The translations under genes and the position numbers were made by a program. Below, in pieces: positions 36,052 through 47,248 of a stretch of DNA of 64,000 nucleotides; the stretch's first letter is position 1; the number at the start of each line of letters is the position of its first letter. Under the pieces are notes generated by a model. The model was not told where the DNA came from. It searched no databases and was given only the letters and a program-made list of their open reading frames with translations. The stretch spans positions 1 to 64,000 of the forward strand of contig CAMRAC010000005.1 in NCBI GenBank assembly GCA_947039955.1, written 5' to 3'. Source of the stretch: an uncultured Mycoplasma sp. (lineage in GTDB: Bacteria > Bacillota_I > Bacilli_A > Mycoplasmatales > Metamycoplasmataceae).

Positions 36052-38037
36052 TTATTTAACTCCTTGTTGGCTTTCTATATTTTTATTGCTTTGTTGTGAC
36101 TGTTTAAAATTCTCTTTAATTTGAAGGAAGTGACCTTTGATAGTTTTTCTTGCAGGAATTATAACATACCCAATAATTACTAAGGCGAATACTAATATGA
36201 TTCCAACCAAGGCTGCTTCATATTGAATTCACTTTGCATCTTTTGAAGTTGAAAATATTTGTGCATAAATGTGAGTTGTTAATGTGGTTCCAGGTCTATT
36301 TAAAGCTGTTTCAGATGATGATGATAATCCAGCTGTTAAGTATAGAGGGGCAGTTTCAGAAAGTATTCTACCAATAATAGTAATGATGTTTCCTGTTATC
36401 GCAACCAAAGCCATTGGAACAATTAGTTTTTTAATTGTTTCACTTTTTGTGTTTCCTAATGAATATGAATTCATTCTAATTTCATCAGGAATATTTCTTA
36501 ATGATTGTTCAAGTAATCTAATGAATGTTGGAATAATAACAATTACTACAGTCAATACTCCAGCGATTATTGAATTACCCATAGGTCCACTATTTGTTAA
36601 TCCAAGTGTTTTAATGAAAAACAGTAATCCGAACATCCCAAATAAAATTGAAGGTGTTGAAGATAGAGAATCCAATAAAAATATTGTTGTTTTTTTGAAG
36701 AAACCTTTTTTAGCATATTCGTTCAAGTATACAGCAATGAATAAAGCTATAGGGAAACTAATCGCTAAACAAACAACAATAACTAATAATGTGTTCAAGA
36801 ATGATTGACCAACTGTATTTTTTGAATAATCAAAAATTGATGAAGACTCTTTCGATGTAGCTATTAAACCATTAACAACAATGTCTCCTACTATCCAAGC
36901 AAGGAATGAGAAACATATTACAATACAAATTGTTTCTAGGGTTATTTTATATCTGAAATATAAGTTACCATATTTATAATTTTCGGTTCTATCCTTAATA
37001 TAATTAATTGTTCCAGACATGTCATTTTCATCAATTGCATATTGACTTTTAAAAGACAATTTTTCAGCTAGAATTTTTATATTGGTTGGAACAAAAGTTA
37101 CAACACTAGCAATACTATTTGTAAGTTGAACAACCTTAGGATTTCTTGAAGATTTTTTTGATCTTGTTATGATTGAAATAAGAATGTTTAACAACATCGA
37201 CATTACAAGCATTATTAAACCAAATGCATAAAGTAATGGTCTAATTTTTTCAGGATCTGAATCAGCAAACATTGTTGAAGAAATATATGCACCTAATGAT
37301 TGAGAAGAAGAATTCAATATTGAGAAGAACCCATCTTGAAATGCATCATTTGATGGTTGTGATTGTAATATCATAGATACAGCCATTGATTCACCAATTG
37401 CTCTAGAGATAGCAACAACTACCGCAACAACAATTCCTGATTTAGCAGCTTTTTTACAAACTTTATAAATCGATTTTGTTTTTGAATTTCCCAAAGCTAA
37501 TGAATTATCCAAAAGACTTGGGTCAATTGCGTTTAATGAATCTAATGTCATTGAAACTATTGTAGGAATAACCATAAAGGCTAACATTATTGAAGCGTTG
37601 AACATTGAATTTCTAGAAATACCAAATAATGTATTGAACAATAATCCTAATGAGTTAACTGCGAATAATCCGAAAATAACTGAAGGGATTCCTGATAATG
37701 TTTGGAATAAGATAATTACTTTTCTTCTTCAACGTTTATGCAAACGATATTTTGTAAAAATAGCTACCTTGATACCAATTGGAACACTCACCAATATAGC
37801 AATTGTTGAAGTTATAATCGTTCCAGCAAATGGAACTCAAAATGAATATTCTTTAAAATCTCCACTGAATAATATTCCTCAACCATAATCTTGGAAACCT
37901 TTAACAGCCATCATAGAAATAAAGATAATTAATATTAGGAAAATTAGACCAATGAATAATGATGAACCCATTGATAGGGATTTAACAAATGTATTTATGT
38001 TATTTTTCTTTTTAAAAAGTTTTTGATTTTTATCCAT
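36052..38037 (-). CDS. pstA: Fused phosphate ABC permease PstC-PstA
   Basis: 661 residues, about twice a single Pst permease. The N-terminal half (1-320) is PstC-like, with WVPFAGTIITSTIAILVSVPIGI and the EAA-type loop LDNSLALGNSKTKSIYKV; the C-terminal half (about 390-661) is PstA-like, with NTLLVIVVCLAISFPIALF and a second EAA loop RMNSYSLGNTKSETIKKL. A polar linker of about 70 residues joins them. About a dozen helices in all. The fusion is known in other mollicutes. Overlaps pstS by 8 bases. Confidence 0.93.
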
Positions 38038-39193
38038 TATTTACCTTTGGTTTATTTTTTTCATTAAATATTTGTGCGTCTGTTGCTGATCAAAATGTTG
38101 ATTTAGTTCCATCCAAAGTCATTTCATCTAAAATTTGTTGGTCTGTTAAAGAGATGTAACCTTCAATGTTGGCAATTTTTTTTGCAGTCTCATCTGACAA
38201 TATTCAATTAATTAATGTTTGTGAATGATGATCTTTAATTAAACCTGTTTCACTATTGTATCCTTCGATTGAAATCATTAAGTTTAATGGTCTATATCAA
38301 TTATAACCAGTTGTAATTTGACCTTTATCAATAGCAAATTTTTCACCATCACCATAAGTTGCAACTTCAAAACCATTATCTTTAATTTCTTGCATATTAT
38401 TATTAATAAATCCCGCTGATAGATAAACCATAGAACCTACTTTGTTTTCATTTTTAACAAATGATCAGGCTTGCGAGTTAGACTCTGATGTTGTTTTAGT
38501 GTTTGGTCCATAATTACCTTCAATTAATGCAGCTTCAAATTCTTCTTTTAGAGCATCGTTATATTCTGGTCTATCTTTATACTTAAGTTTTGAATCTTTA
38601 TAGAAAGCATCAGCTGTTCCGGAAACCTTAGCTCCACCAGATCTTGCATAGGGAGAAATAAGAGTTTTATTTCCAATTACACCTAAGTCCTCAAATGTTT
38701 TTTGTTCATTTCCAGCGAAAGCTTTATAGATAGTTAAAATATTATCTGAGTCAACATTTATTGAAGTGTTAGGTTTATCAGGTTTATAGACTAACCCCAT
38801 TCCATCTCAAGCTATTGTAACAGTTTTAATTTTTCTTTCAATTCACTTGATTTCATCTTCACTTGGTACACCTGTGCCATGTTCTCCAACTTTCATGATT
38901 CCAGGATTTTTAGAAGCCATTCCAATTTCTTTAGTTCCATCAATAATAGCTCTTATTCCAGCTCCCGATCCACCAGCTTGAGTTACTAAGTCAGCATTAG
39001 GATATCTGTTTGAAAATGCAGACATCAAGGGTTGTACAGCGGATGAACCAGCAGCGTTGATTAAAGGGTCTGTTGCGAGAATCCCAGAAGTCAATACTAT
39101 CGTAGATGTTATTCCTACAAATAAAACTCCTCCCATTATTTTTTTTAAAGATATTCTTTTTAAGTGTTTGTTTTTTAGTTCAAGCTTTTTCAT
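38030..39193 (-). CDS. pstS: Phosphate-binding protein PstS-like
   Basis: 387 residues. Phosphate-binding loops AAGSSAVQPLMSAF (about 47-60) and QAGGSGAGIRAI (72-83) resemble the PstS ligand sites. The N-terminus is a basic stretch then a hydrophobic helix (21-40) with no cysteine, so the protein is probably held by an uncleaved anchor instead of a lipid. Several TGA-encoded Trp. First gene of pstS-pstCA-pstB-phoU. Confidence 0.92.
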
Positions 39194-39272
39194 ACTTCCA
39201 GTTTCTTATTTAAAATTTTTATATATTGTCAAATTTATAACCAAATTATAGTGTAAAAATAATTTTTTAAAC

Positions 39273-39302
39273 ATAAAAAAAATAATTTTTTAAAAAATTA
39301 TT
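39273..39302 (-). terminator. Terminator of the permease-mnmA unit
   Basis: A perfect 22-base palindrome AATAATTTTTTAAAAAATTATT at 39281-39302 overlaps the mnmA stop and is followed on the minus strand by eight T. All A/T, hence a weak stem. Confidence 0.55.
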
Positions 39303-40408
39303 TTTAGTTCTAAATTATTTGAAAAAACTTTGTCTATTATAGCTCCACCCAAACATTCTTCGCCTGAATAAAATACTATTTGTTGACCAGGTGTTATTGC
39401 TAATTGTTTGTCAGGATAACTAACAATTATTTCGTTATTATCCTTTATTAATTCAACAAAAACCTCACTATCTTCTTGTCTATATCTAAATTTAGCGGTT
39501 AATTTTTTAGAAGAAAACTTATCACTAATGATGTTTAAATCTGTTGCAATTAGCTTATCTGAAAAAAGATAATCCTCTTTTGATAACGGTGCTGCATAAA
39601 TTATTTTATTTTCAACATCCTTTGAAACAACGAAATATGGTTCTAACATTCCCCCAAGATTAAGACCTTTTCTCTGTCCAATAGTGTAGTACATTACACC
39701 TTTGTGCTTGCCAATAACTTCTTTTGTATCAATATCAACTATGTTTCCATTCATTGCTGGGATATAGTTTTCAAGAAATTCAGAGAAATTTCTTTCTCCA
39801 ATAAAACAAATTCCTGTTGAATCTTTTTTATTAGCAACATTCAATTTTGTTTGTACAGCTATTTCCCTAACTTCTTTTTTAGTTATTTCTCCCAAGGGGA
39901 AAATAACTTTTTCAAGTTGTTCATTTGAAAGTTGAGATAAGAAATAAGATTGATCTTTAGTTTCATCTAAACCTCTATATAATTTCCCGTTTTTGGTTTT
40001 TGCATAGTGTCCTGTTGCTAAAAAATCAGCCCCCAATTCCACTAATGCATAATTTAATAATTTATCAAACTTAATATACTTATTACATAGTATATCCGGA
40101 TTGGGAGTGCGTCCTTTTTTGTATTCACTAATAAAGTTTTCAAACACTGAAGATCAGTACTCTTTAACAAAATCAACTCTATGAATTGGAATATCAAGTA
40201 TTTTCGCAGCCTCAACTGCGTCTTGATAATCTACTTCTTGAGGACAAATAGCATCATTGATTGTTTTATTTCCCAATGTATCATTGTTTGCAAAAGCATC
40301 TCAATTCCTCATGAAAACACCAATTACTTCATGCCCTTGTTCTTTTAATAAATAAGCGGAAACAGCTGAATCAACTCCACCACTTAGACCAATAACTATT
40401 TTAGCCAT
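39290..40408 (-). CDS. mnmA: tRNA 2-thiouridylase MnmA
   Basis: 372 residues. It thiolates U34 of tRNA-Lys, -Glu and -Gln. The ATP pyrophosphatase motif SGGVDS (9-14), the catalytic cysteine in [11 protein letters not shown] and the second in [10 protein letters not shown] are all present. Two TGA-encoded Trp in the N-terminal part. The ATG lies 8 bases inside the upstream permease gene, so the two are cotranscribed. Confidence 0.97.
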
Positions 40409-42002
40409 TTTTCTTTCGTCCTTTCAATCAACTCAAACCCTTAGATTTAAGTCAATTTTCTCCATTTTTGCTTGAATCTTCTATAGTTTCATTGGTTGCT
40501 ATTTCTTCAACAATATCGGATTCTATATAAACATAATCTTTTGGAAGATATGAATCTCCATGTTTTTCAGCCAATTTAGTTTCAACATATGCATGAATTC
40601 CTGAAATAAGTAGTGTAATGAACAAAATAACCAAGACAGTTATATTAGTCACTCTAGTATCTCAATCATTTATTAAGAAAATGTCCACTAATGGTTGAAT
40701 AAAGAAGTAGAGCGTACCTATTGAAAGAAAGATAATTGATATTCAAGCAAACGGTAAAAATAATTTTGATTTTTCAACAACTGTTTTTTTATTTTTTCTA
40801 TTAAGTATTCCACCAAAGATTGCAAGCCCTATAAACACAAAAGCAAAAAGAGAAGTGTAATTGGATAAATAATCAGCCATAGCATAAAGATGTAAGTAAA
40901 CATTTGAGTTCTCAGTTGCAGCTGAACCTGGTTTTCAAACATAAACAGCAATTGGAACCATTATAACGTTAATAATCATTAAGAATATTCACAACAAAAG
41001 GAAAGAAGCTGTTTTTTTAGAAACTCTAGGGAATTTTTTATATATTCAACTCAATAAGTAAAATGATTTTTCTTCAGCGGCAATTATATATAGTCTATTA
41101 GATGACAAACAGTATCCATTAACAATCCCTAAAACTGCAGATACAATCATAACATTTAGTGTAATTTGTAATCATTGTGGCATTCCTTTAACCCCTGTAG
41201 ATGAACCGTTGTTGGGAGGTAAAGCAAATGCTATAGATAAATATAAATAAGTTAAAGAAATAATAATTAATCCGACCAACATAATTCAAGGCATTTGTTT
41301 TTTGTTTTTTAAATTAGATCTTAAAGTTGTAATTGTAAAAAATCCATCAAAAGCAAATAAGATAGCTGGGATAGAGGCAATAATTCCCAATCCTGGGTGT
41401 AATCCATTCATTCCATCAGGAATAGAAGGTAAAGCATCACCTGTATTACCACTAGATGCAAAAATATAAGCAAATATTGGCAATAAAACTATTGGAATAA
41501 ATTTAATAATTGTAAACGCTCATTGGATACCTTCCCCAATTCTTAAGGATACTCAAGAGAAAAATAATAACCAAGAAACTATCCCAATTGCAATTAGGGT
41601 TGGTCATAAATCATCCTCAAACAAGACATTACCCGTTGATGCAATAGAGACGTCATCCATAGAGGCCACGACATATATTGGTAAACAAAGCAATGTTAGA
41701 GGATAATAAATCAACAACATATAGGATGAAGAAAATTTATGTATTTTACTATTAGTAAAGTTTTTGACTCAGGTCAAAATACCTTGATCATTTTTTGATG
41801 ATGAAGATAATTCGATTAATGCAAAACCAATTGCAATAATACCAACTATACTAACTATTCAAGAAATAATCGCAAACATTAAATCATTATGCGAATTTGA
41901 AAGTATTGACTGGTTTTTTAAAAAGATACCAGAGCCAATAGTTCCACCTGTTATTATAACTAGAGCAGTTAAATAACCTATTTGTTTTACTTTTTTGCTC
42001 AT
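40401..42002 (-). CDS. APC-family amino-acid permease
   Basis: 533 residues, about 12-13 helices. The start ([27 protein letters not shown]) has the glycine-rich first helix GGTIGSGIF that binds the amino-acid backbone in APC transporters. Helix 6 contains the [21 protein letters not shown] segment. A polar acidic C-terminal tail follows. Many TGA-encoded Trp. Ribosome binding site GGAGATTAA precedes the ATG. Substrate unknown. Confidence 0.9.
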
Positions 42003-42020
42003 TTAATCTCCATATTTTAC

Positions 42021-42053
42021 AAAAAAACAAACCATTATTAAAGAGGTTTGTTT
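42021..42053 (-). terminator. Terminator of infC-rpmI-rplT
   Basis: Stem AAACAAACC/GGTTTGTTT with an 11-base loop, followed on the minus strand by seven T. It lies 6 bases past the rplT stop and before the permease start. Confidence 0.85.
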
Positions 42054-42058
42054 ATTTT

Positions 42059-42418
42059 TTATTTTTTATCTAAAGCTGTTTTTGCTTTATCAAAAATTAT
42101 TTTAAAAATGTCAGGATTATTAATAGCTAATTCTGATAACATTTTTCTGTTAATTTCGATATTAGCAGCTTTCAATCCTTCTATAAATCTAGAATATGAT
42201 AATCCCATAGGACGTGTTGCAGCGTTTATACGTGCAATTCATAATTTTCTAAAGTTTCTCTTTACTTGTTTTCTATCTCTAAAGGCATATACTCAACCTT
42301 TTACAACTTGTTGTTTAGCAACTTTGTAACCGATTGACTTGTGTCCTCAGTATCCCTTCGCTAATTTTAGTCACTTTTTACGTCTTCTTCTAGTAACTAT
42401 TCCGCCTTTTACTCTCAT
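42059..42418 (-). CDS. rplT: 50S ribosomal protein L20
   Basis: 119 residues, normal length. [47 protein letters not shown] and [11 protein letters not shown] are diagnostic; four Trp are TGA-encoded. It binds 23S rRNA early in assembly. Last gene of infC-rpmI-rplT. Confidence 0.97.
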
Positions 42419-42474
42419 AATTTCTCCTATTTTCTTTTTTTATTATTTGTTGTTAGATTATCGTTATTGGATTA

Positions 42475-42663
42475 TTAAAATAAACCTTTGAATCTTTTTA
42501 CATCAGAAGGATGCATCATATCTGATTTACGAGATTGTCTTTTTTGTTTGGTTGTTTTATTTTGAGCCAAGTGAGATCTATATGCTTGACCTCTCTTAAC
42601 TTTACCTGTACCAGTTACTTTTACACGTTTTGTAATAGCACTTTTAGTTTTCATTTTTGGCAT
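42475..42663 (-). CDS. rpmI: 50S ribosomal protein L35
   Basis: 62 residues, no TGA codons. [27 protein letters not shown] and a C-terminal [12 protein letters not shown] are typical. It begins 20 bases before the infC stop, so the two genes overlap and are translationally linked. Confidence 0.97.
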   Translation of the reverse strand: MPKMKTKSAITKRVKVTGTGKVKRGQAYRSHLAQNKTTKQKRQSRKSDMMHPSDVKRFKGLF

Positions 42664-43264
42664 TATCTTCGTTCTCCTTATTTTTGTTTTTATTTTCTTT
42701 ATTTAATTGAATCACTTTTTTCTTATCTTGTTGTAAAAACATATCTAAGAATCTTCCTGAATTCAATACTGGTTCTTTAGTAATTACAGCAATATCTTCA
42801 ACCTCTTGAAAGAAAGCATTTAAAGCAGCATGACCTAGTTCAGGTCTTTGAGATTCTCTTCCCCTGAATTTTAAAGATATTTTAACAATATCTCCTTCAA
42901 GCAAGAATTCTCTAGCTTTTTTAGCTTTAGTTTTTAAATCATTGATACCGATTAAAGGAGTAAGTCTAATTTGTCTATTTTCTGTTCTAGACTGTTTAGA
43001 TTTTTCTTCTTTTTTCTTTTTCTTACGATCATACTTAAATCTACCGTAATCCATAAATCTAGCAATAGGTTTTGGAGTTGTAGAAATTAAAACTAAATCT
43101 AACTTTTGTTCTAAAGCACTTTCTAATGCTTCTGCCCTGGTCATTACACCTATCTTCTCACCATTTACCCCAATAATAAAAATTTTTGGGAATAATATGT
43201 GTTCGTTAATAATGTGTTCCGGTCCTGGTTTTCTTTTTTTCGAATTTGATGATGTATCAATAAT
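42644..43264 (-). CDS. infC: Translation initiation factor IF-3 (AUU start)
   Basis: 206 residues from the proposed start. [28 protein letters not shown] is the expected N-terminal domain; the C-terminal domain holds [38 protein letters not shown]. No ATG, GTG or TTG exists in the right place; AAGGGG is followed at 6 bases by ATT (43264) and at 9 bases by a second ATT. AUU is the classical autoregulated start of infC. An unusual Asn/Lys/Glu-rich tail ([20 protein letters not shown]) ends the protein. It inspects initiator tRNA on the 30S subunit. Confidence 0.93.
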   Translation of the reverse strand: MIDTSSNSKKRKPGPEHIINEHILFPKIFIIGVNGEKIGVMTRAEALESALEQKLDLVLISTTPKPIARFMDYGRFKYDRKKKKKEEKSKQSRTENRQIRLTPLIGINDLKTKAKKAREFLLEGDIVKISLKFRGRESQRPELGHAALNAFFQEVEDIAVITKEPVLNSGRFLDMFLQQDKKKVIQLNKENKNKNKENEDNAKNEN

Positions 43265-43420
43265 GATGAACCCCTTATTAAATATTGAAAATAAATTATT
43301 TGTTTCATTAATAACTATTAATTTTTTAAATGTATGTTATAGCTAAACCCAAGATATAAATCATGAGGTGAGAAATGAATCTACTTTCTGCAACAATTAT
43401 TATTGCCTTTTAATGATAAC
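43265..43420 (-). promoter_or_regulatory. Possible infC operon leader
   Basis: About 155 bases separate infC from folD. The minus strand contains GGCAATAATAATTGTTGC (about 43395-43412), able to fold into a small hairpin, and a TTTCTCACCTCATG stretch. infC-rpmI-rplT operons of Firmicutes carry an L20-responsive leader; similarity here is positional only. Confidence 0.3.
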
Positions 43421-43425
43421 ATAAA

Positions 43426-44262
43426 TTAATTATTTTTCAATAAACTTGTTTCATATATTTCTATTAGATTTTCCAAGAGAGAAACTACAGTTAAAGGACC
43501 AACCCCTCCTATTGTAGGAGAAATGGCAGATGCCTTTGTTTTTACTGATTCAAAATCTACATCTCCATATATTTTGTTAGAAGGTCCTATTTTACTAACG
43601 CCAACATCAACTATAGTTGCACCTTCTTTAATATTTTCTACTTTAACTAAATTAGGAGATCCTGCAGCAACAATTAATATATCTGCATTTTCAGAACCAG
43701 ATATTCCAGTTATTAAATTAAAACTTTCAACAACTCCACCCATCCTTCTTAAAAGTTCTTTTGTTGGCTTACCGACTAAATTAGATTCACCAATGATTCC
43801 AATGTTTTTATGCTTGATGGGAATGTTATAAAAACTCAAAAGAGAAATTATAGCTTTGGCAGTTGCGGGGAAAATACAATCTTTATTTTCATAAAGTAAA
43901 TTGTAGTTTTCTTGCGACAGACCATCAATGTCTTTTGCAACATCTACTGCATTTAATAATAATTGTTTATCCAAATGGTTAGGAAGTGGTAATTGAATAA
44001 TTAATCCATCAGTTCTTTTGTTTTCTTTTTCAATTATCTCTATTAATTCATCTTGCTCAATTAATTCAGATACTTTAATATGATTTGTTTCAACACCTAT
44101 ATTATTAGCTTGTTTAATTTTTATATCAATATACTTATTGCTTTCAAATACATCTCCAACTTGGATGATTGACATTTTTGGTTTTGAGGACATTGATGAA
44201 ATTTTATTTTTTAAAACTGCTAACTTTTGTTCCGCTATTATTTTACCATCTAAAATTAACAT
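43426..44262 (-). CDS. folD: Methylenetetrahydrofolate dehydrogenase/cyclohydrolase
   Basis: 278 residues. Bifunctional enzyme converting methylene-THF to formyl-THF, following glyA. LDGKIIAEQ start, the catalytic Lys region SNKYIDIKIKQANNIG, the GLIIQLPLPNHL segment and the NADP loop IGESNLVGKPTKELL are present, as is the C-terminal PTIGGVGPLTVVSLL. Its ATG overlaps the valS stop (TAATG). Confidence 0.96.
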   Translation of the reverse strand: MLILDGKIIAEQKLAVLKNKISSMSSKPKMSIIQVGDVFESNKYIDIKIKQANNIGVETNHIKVSELIEQDELIEIIEKENKRTDGLIIQLPLPNHLDKQLLLNAVDVAKDIDGLSQENYNLLYENKDCIFPATAKAIISLLSFYNIPIKHKNIGIIGESNLVGKPTKELLRRMGGVVESFNLITGISGSENADILIVAAGSPNLVKVENIKEGATIVDVGVSKIGPSNKIYGDVDFESVKTKASAISPTIGGVGPLTVVSLLENLIEIYETSLLKNN

Positions 44263-46745
44263 TATAATTCCTCAATTTTTTTCAGAAATAAACTTAATTG
44301 TTCTTGGTAATTTTCATACTTTTGTTTCTCTAAGTCAACTTTGTTTTGTGGCGCTGATTCCATAAATTTAACATTAGATAAAATTTGTTGTGATCTTTGT
44401 ATCTCAACATTAAGTTTTTCAACTTGATTATTCAATCTTTGTTTCTCTATTTCTATTTGCTTATCAGTCAACTTAATATAAATTGTAATTGAGTCTTTAG
44501 AGTAAGGAGAATGATTATTTTTTTCTATTACTGAATTAGCAATTTTGTTAACAAGTTCAACAATAAAAATACTTTTCTCACATGACTCAAAATAATAAGA
44601 AACTTTCTCTTTGTTACTAATATTAAACTCCGCTCTAAAATCACGAATTAAACTTATCATAGATATAGCGTCATCAATATAATTTACTTTGTAACTTTTA
44701 GTTGATTCAATTATGTTTTCCAATAATTCTTTATTTGTCAATATTTTAAATAAGTGATCAGTTAAAAATGGAATAAAGGGATGTAGTAAAAGCAATAGTT
44801 TAGAAAGTATTTCTATAGCAACTTTTTTGTTAGGTGTTATCTTTGAAAATTCAATATATCAACTAGAAAAATCATTGTAAATAAAATCATTTAGTTTTTT
44901 ACCAATTATTGAAAATTCATATTTAGCCATATGTTTTTCAACATCTTTTTCTAATACATTAAATTTGGAAAGAATTCATTTGTCAGTATCTGTGATTTCT
45001 TCTTTAGAATCTTCTTCCATAGATAAAATAAACTTTGTTATATTTCATAATTTATTATTTAAAGATCAAGCAGCTTCTATCTTACTTTCACTAAAATTAA
45101 TATCTTGTCCAGGTGTAGAGTTTGTTAGAAGAAATCATCTTAATGAATCAGAACCATGTTTCTCAATAACATCCATAGGATTAATTCCGTTACCTAACGA
45201 CTTAGACATTTTTCTTCCCGATTCATCTCTTATCAAACCGTGAATTAATAAATCTTTAAAAGGTATATCATTCATGAATTCTAGAGATTGGAAATACATT
45301 CTTGCAACTCAAAAAAAGATTATGTCATATCCAGTTACTAAAAGTGATGTTGGGAAATATCTCTTTACTTTTTCATCATCTTGGTTTGGTCACCCTAAGA
45401 ATGAGAATGGACAAAGAGCTGATGAAAATCATGTATCTAAAACGTCTTCATCTCTTGTTCATTGAGGACCCGGTGATTCCAATTGAACTTTTATTTCTTC
45501 TCCAAGGTATCAAGCTGGTATTTGGTGACCTCATCAAAGTTGTCTACTTATAGTTCAATCATGTACTTCGCTCATTCAAATTTTTAAAATGTTTTCAAAT
45601 CTATTTGGGAAGATATTCACTTTGTTTTTTGATTCAATATTTTTCAATAATTTTTCACTTAGTTTATCCATCTTAACGAATCATTGAGGCATAACTAAAA
45701 TCTCTACAACTTCTTGAGATCTTTCTGATATTCCGACATTGTTTTCAATCTCTATAACTTTAACCATTAGGTTATTTTCTTGTAGTTTTTTAGCAACTTG
45801 CTTTCTTGCTATCTTAGAAGCTAATCCCTTGAATTCCATTGCTAAAGAATTCATCATTCCACTTTTATCAATACTTTCTTTTATTTCTAAATTATTTTTA
45901 ATAATAATATCAATATCATTTGTTGCATGTGCTGAAACTTTCATAAAACCAGAACCAAATTCTGGATCGATATATTCATCAGTAATAATTGAAATCAATT
46001 CCTTAGTCAAAGGGTTAATAACTTTTTTATTTTTAAGGTGCTGATTCTTTTTGTCATCAGGATGAAAAGCAATTGCCACATCACTAAAAATTGTTTCAAT
46101 TCTGGTTGTAGCTATAGTTATAAAATCAGAATTATCTTCTAAGTAATATTTAACATAATACATTTGTGATTTTGAAGGTTTAGAAATAACTTCTATATTG
46201 GAAAGTGCTGTTTGTAATTTAGGATCTCAATTAATGGCTTTAACACCTTTATAAATTAATCCTTTGTTGTACATATCAATGAATACTTTATTTACAGCTT
46301 CGTTAGAACCTTTATCTAAAGTAAAACGTTCGTTAGTGTAGTCTAAGGATAACCCTAACTTATTTCATTGTTCTTTAATGATTGCGGCATACTCTTCTTT
46401 TCAAAGTATTGCTTGATCAATAAATCCTTCTCTGCCTAACATTTCCTTAGTTTGAGAATTATTCCTTAAACGCTCTTCCACTTTGGCTTGTGTAGCTATT
46501 CCTGCATGATCCATTCCGGGTAAGAATAAAACATCAAAACCTTTTAATTTCTTGTAACGAATAATGGTGTCTTGAATGAATCCATCTCAAGCGTGTCCTA
46601 GGTGTAATTGTCCTGTAACATTCGGTGGTGGTAAAATAATAGAAAATGGTGGTTTTGATTTATCATGTGTGGAAAAATACTTGTTTTCAATTCATTTTTT
46701 ATTTTTGTCTTTTTCAACAAGTTGATGATTGTAAGTTTTATCCAT
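44262..46745 (-). CDS. valS: Valyl-tRNA synthetase
   Basis: 827 residues with many TGA-encoded Trp. The HIGH motif is HLGHA in [18 protein letters not shown] (near residue 45). Reading the reverse strand around 45150-45200 gives [15 protein letters not shown]. The start [24 protein letters not shown] is typical. Editing domain lies between. The C-terminal coiled-coil tail ([26 protein letters not shown]-type) is present. It charges tRNA-Val and hydrolyses Thr-tRNA-Val. folD is cotranscribed. Confidence 0.96.
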
Positions 46746-46795
46746 AACTCTCGCTTCGCATTTATATTAACTAATTATAAACAAAGATTTTTAAA

Positions 46796-47248
46796 TTACG
46801 AAAGAATAAGTGAAGGTATTGTAATTAACAACAATATTAATCCGTAAATCATTAAGGTAATTGATATAAAAAATACATTACTGTTATCGCTGTTTTTCTT
46901 TTTTTCTTCTTCATTTGCCATATCAAAAGCTTTTAATTGTTTTTTTTCGGCTTCAGTAAATGATTTGCTCTTCATTTCTTTAATTTCTTTAAACTTAAAT
47001 AAATCAAGAGCCTTTCTAAAGATGCCTTTTTCTCCTAAAGAAAAAATCATTGACAGAATAGGTAGTAAAATATAGAAAATAGATGTTATTGAAATAACAT
47101 CAAATCACTCTCTTTTTAGACCTAAAGATAATCCAATAATTATCGGAATAGAAATGAAAATAAAAAAAGAAATAATTAACATGTTATTTTTGTTAATTTT
47201 TTTCTTTAAATATTCTTTAGATTTTATTTTATCTTTATTTTGTAACAT
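46796..47248 (-). CDS. Small membrane protein, unknown
   Basis: 150 residues. Helices at about 23-42, 51-70 and 124-147, with a charged central segment (ALDLFKFKEIKEMKSKSFTEAEKKQ and on) likely cytoplasmic. One TGA-encoded Trp. The ATG lies inside the last 14 bases of oppF, so it is the terminal gene of the opp operon by coupling. No recognised family. Confidence 0.7.

Noticed and set aside
36284-36808. 174-residue plus-strand frame
   Set aside because: Shadow of the PstCA permease coding sequence on the other strand.
43361-43413. Mini-ORF on the plus strand with a GAGGTGAG site and 12 codons ending near 43413
   Set aside because: It lies antisense in the infC leader with no promoter. Too short to support; probably chance.
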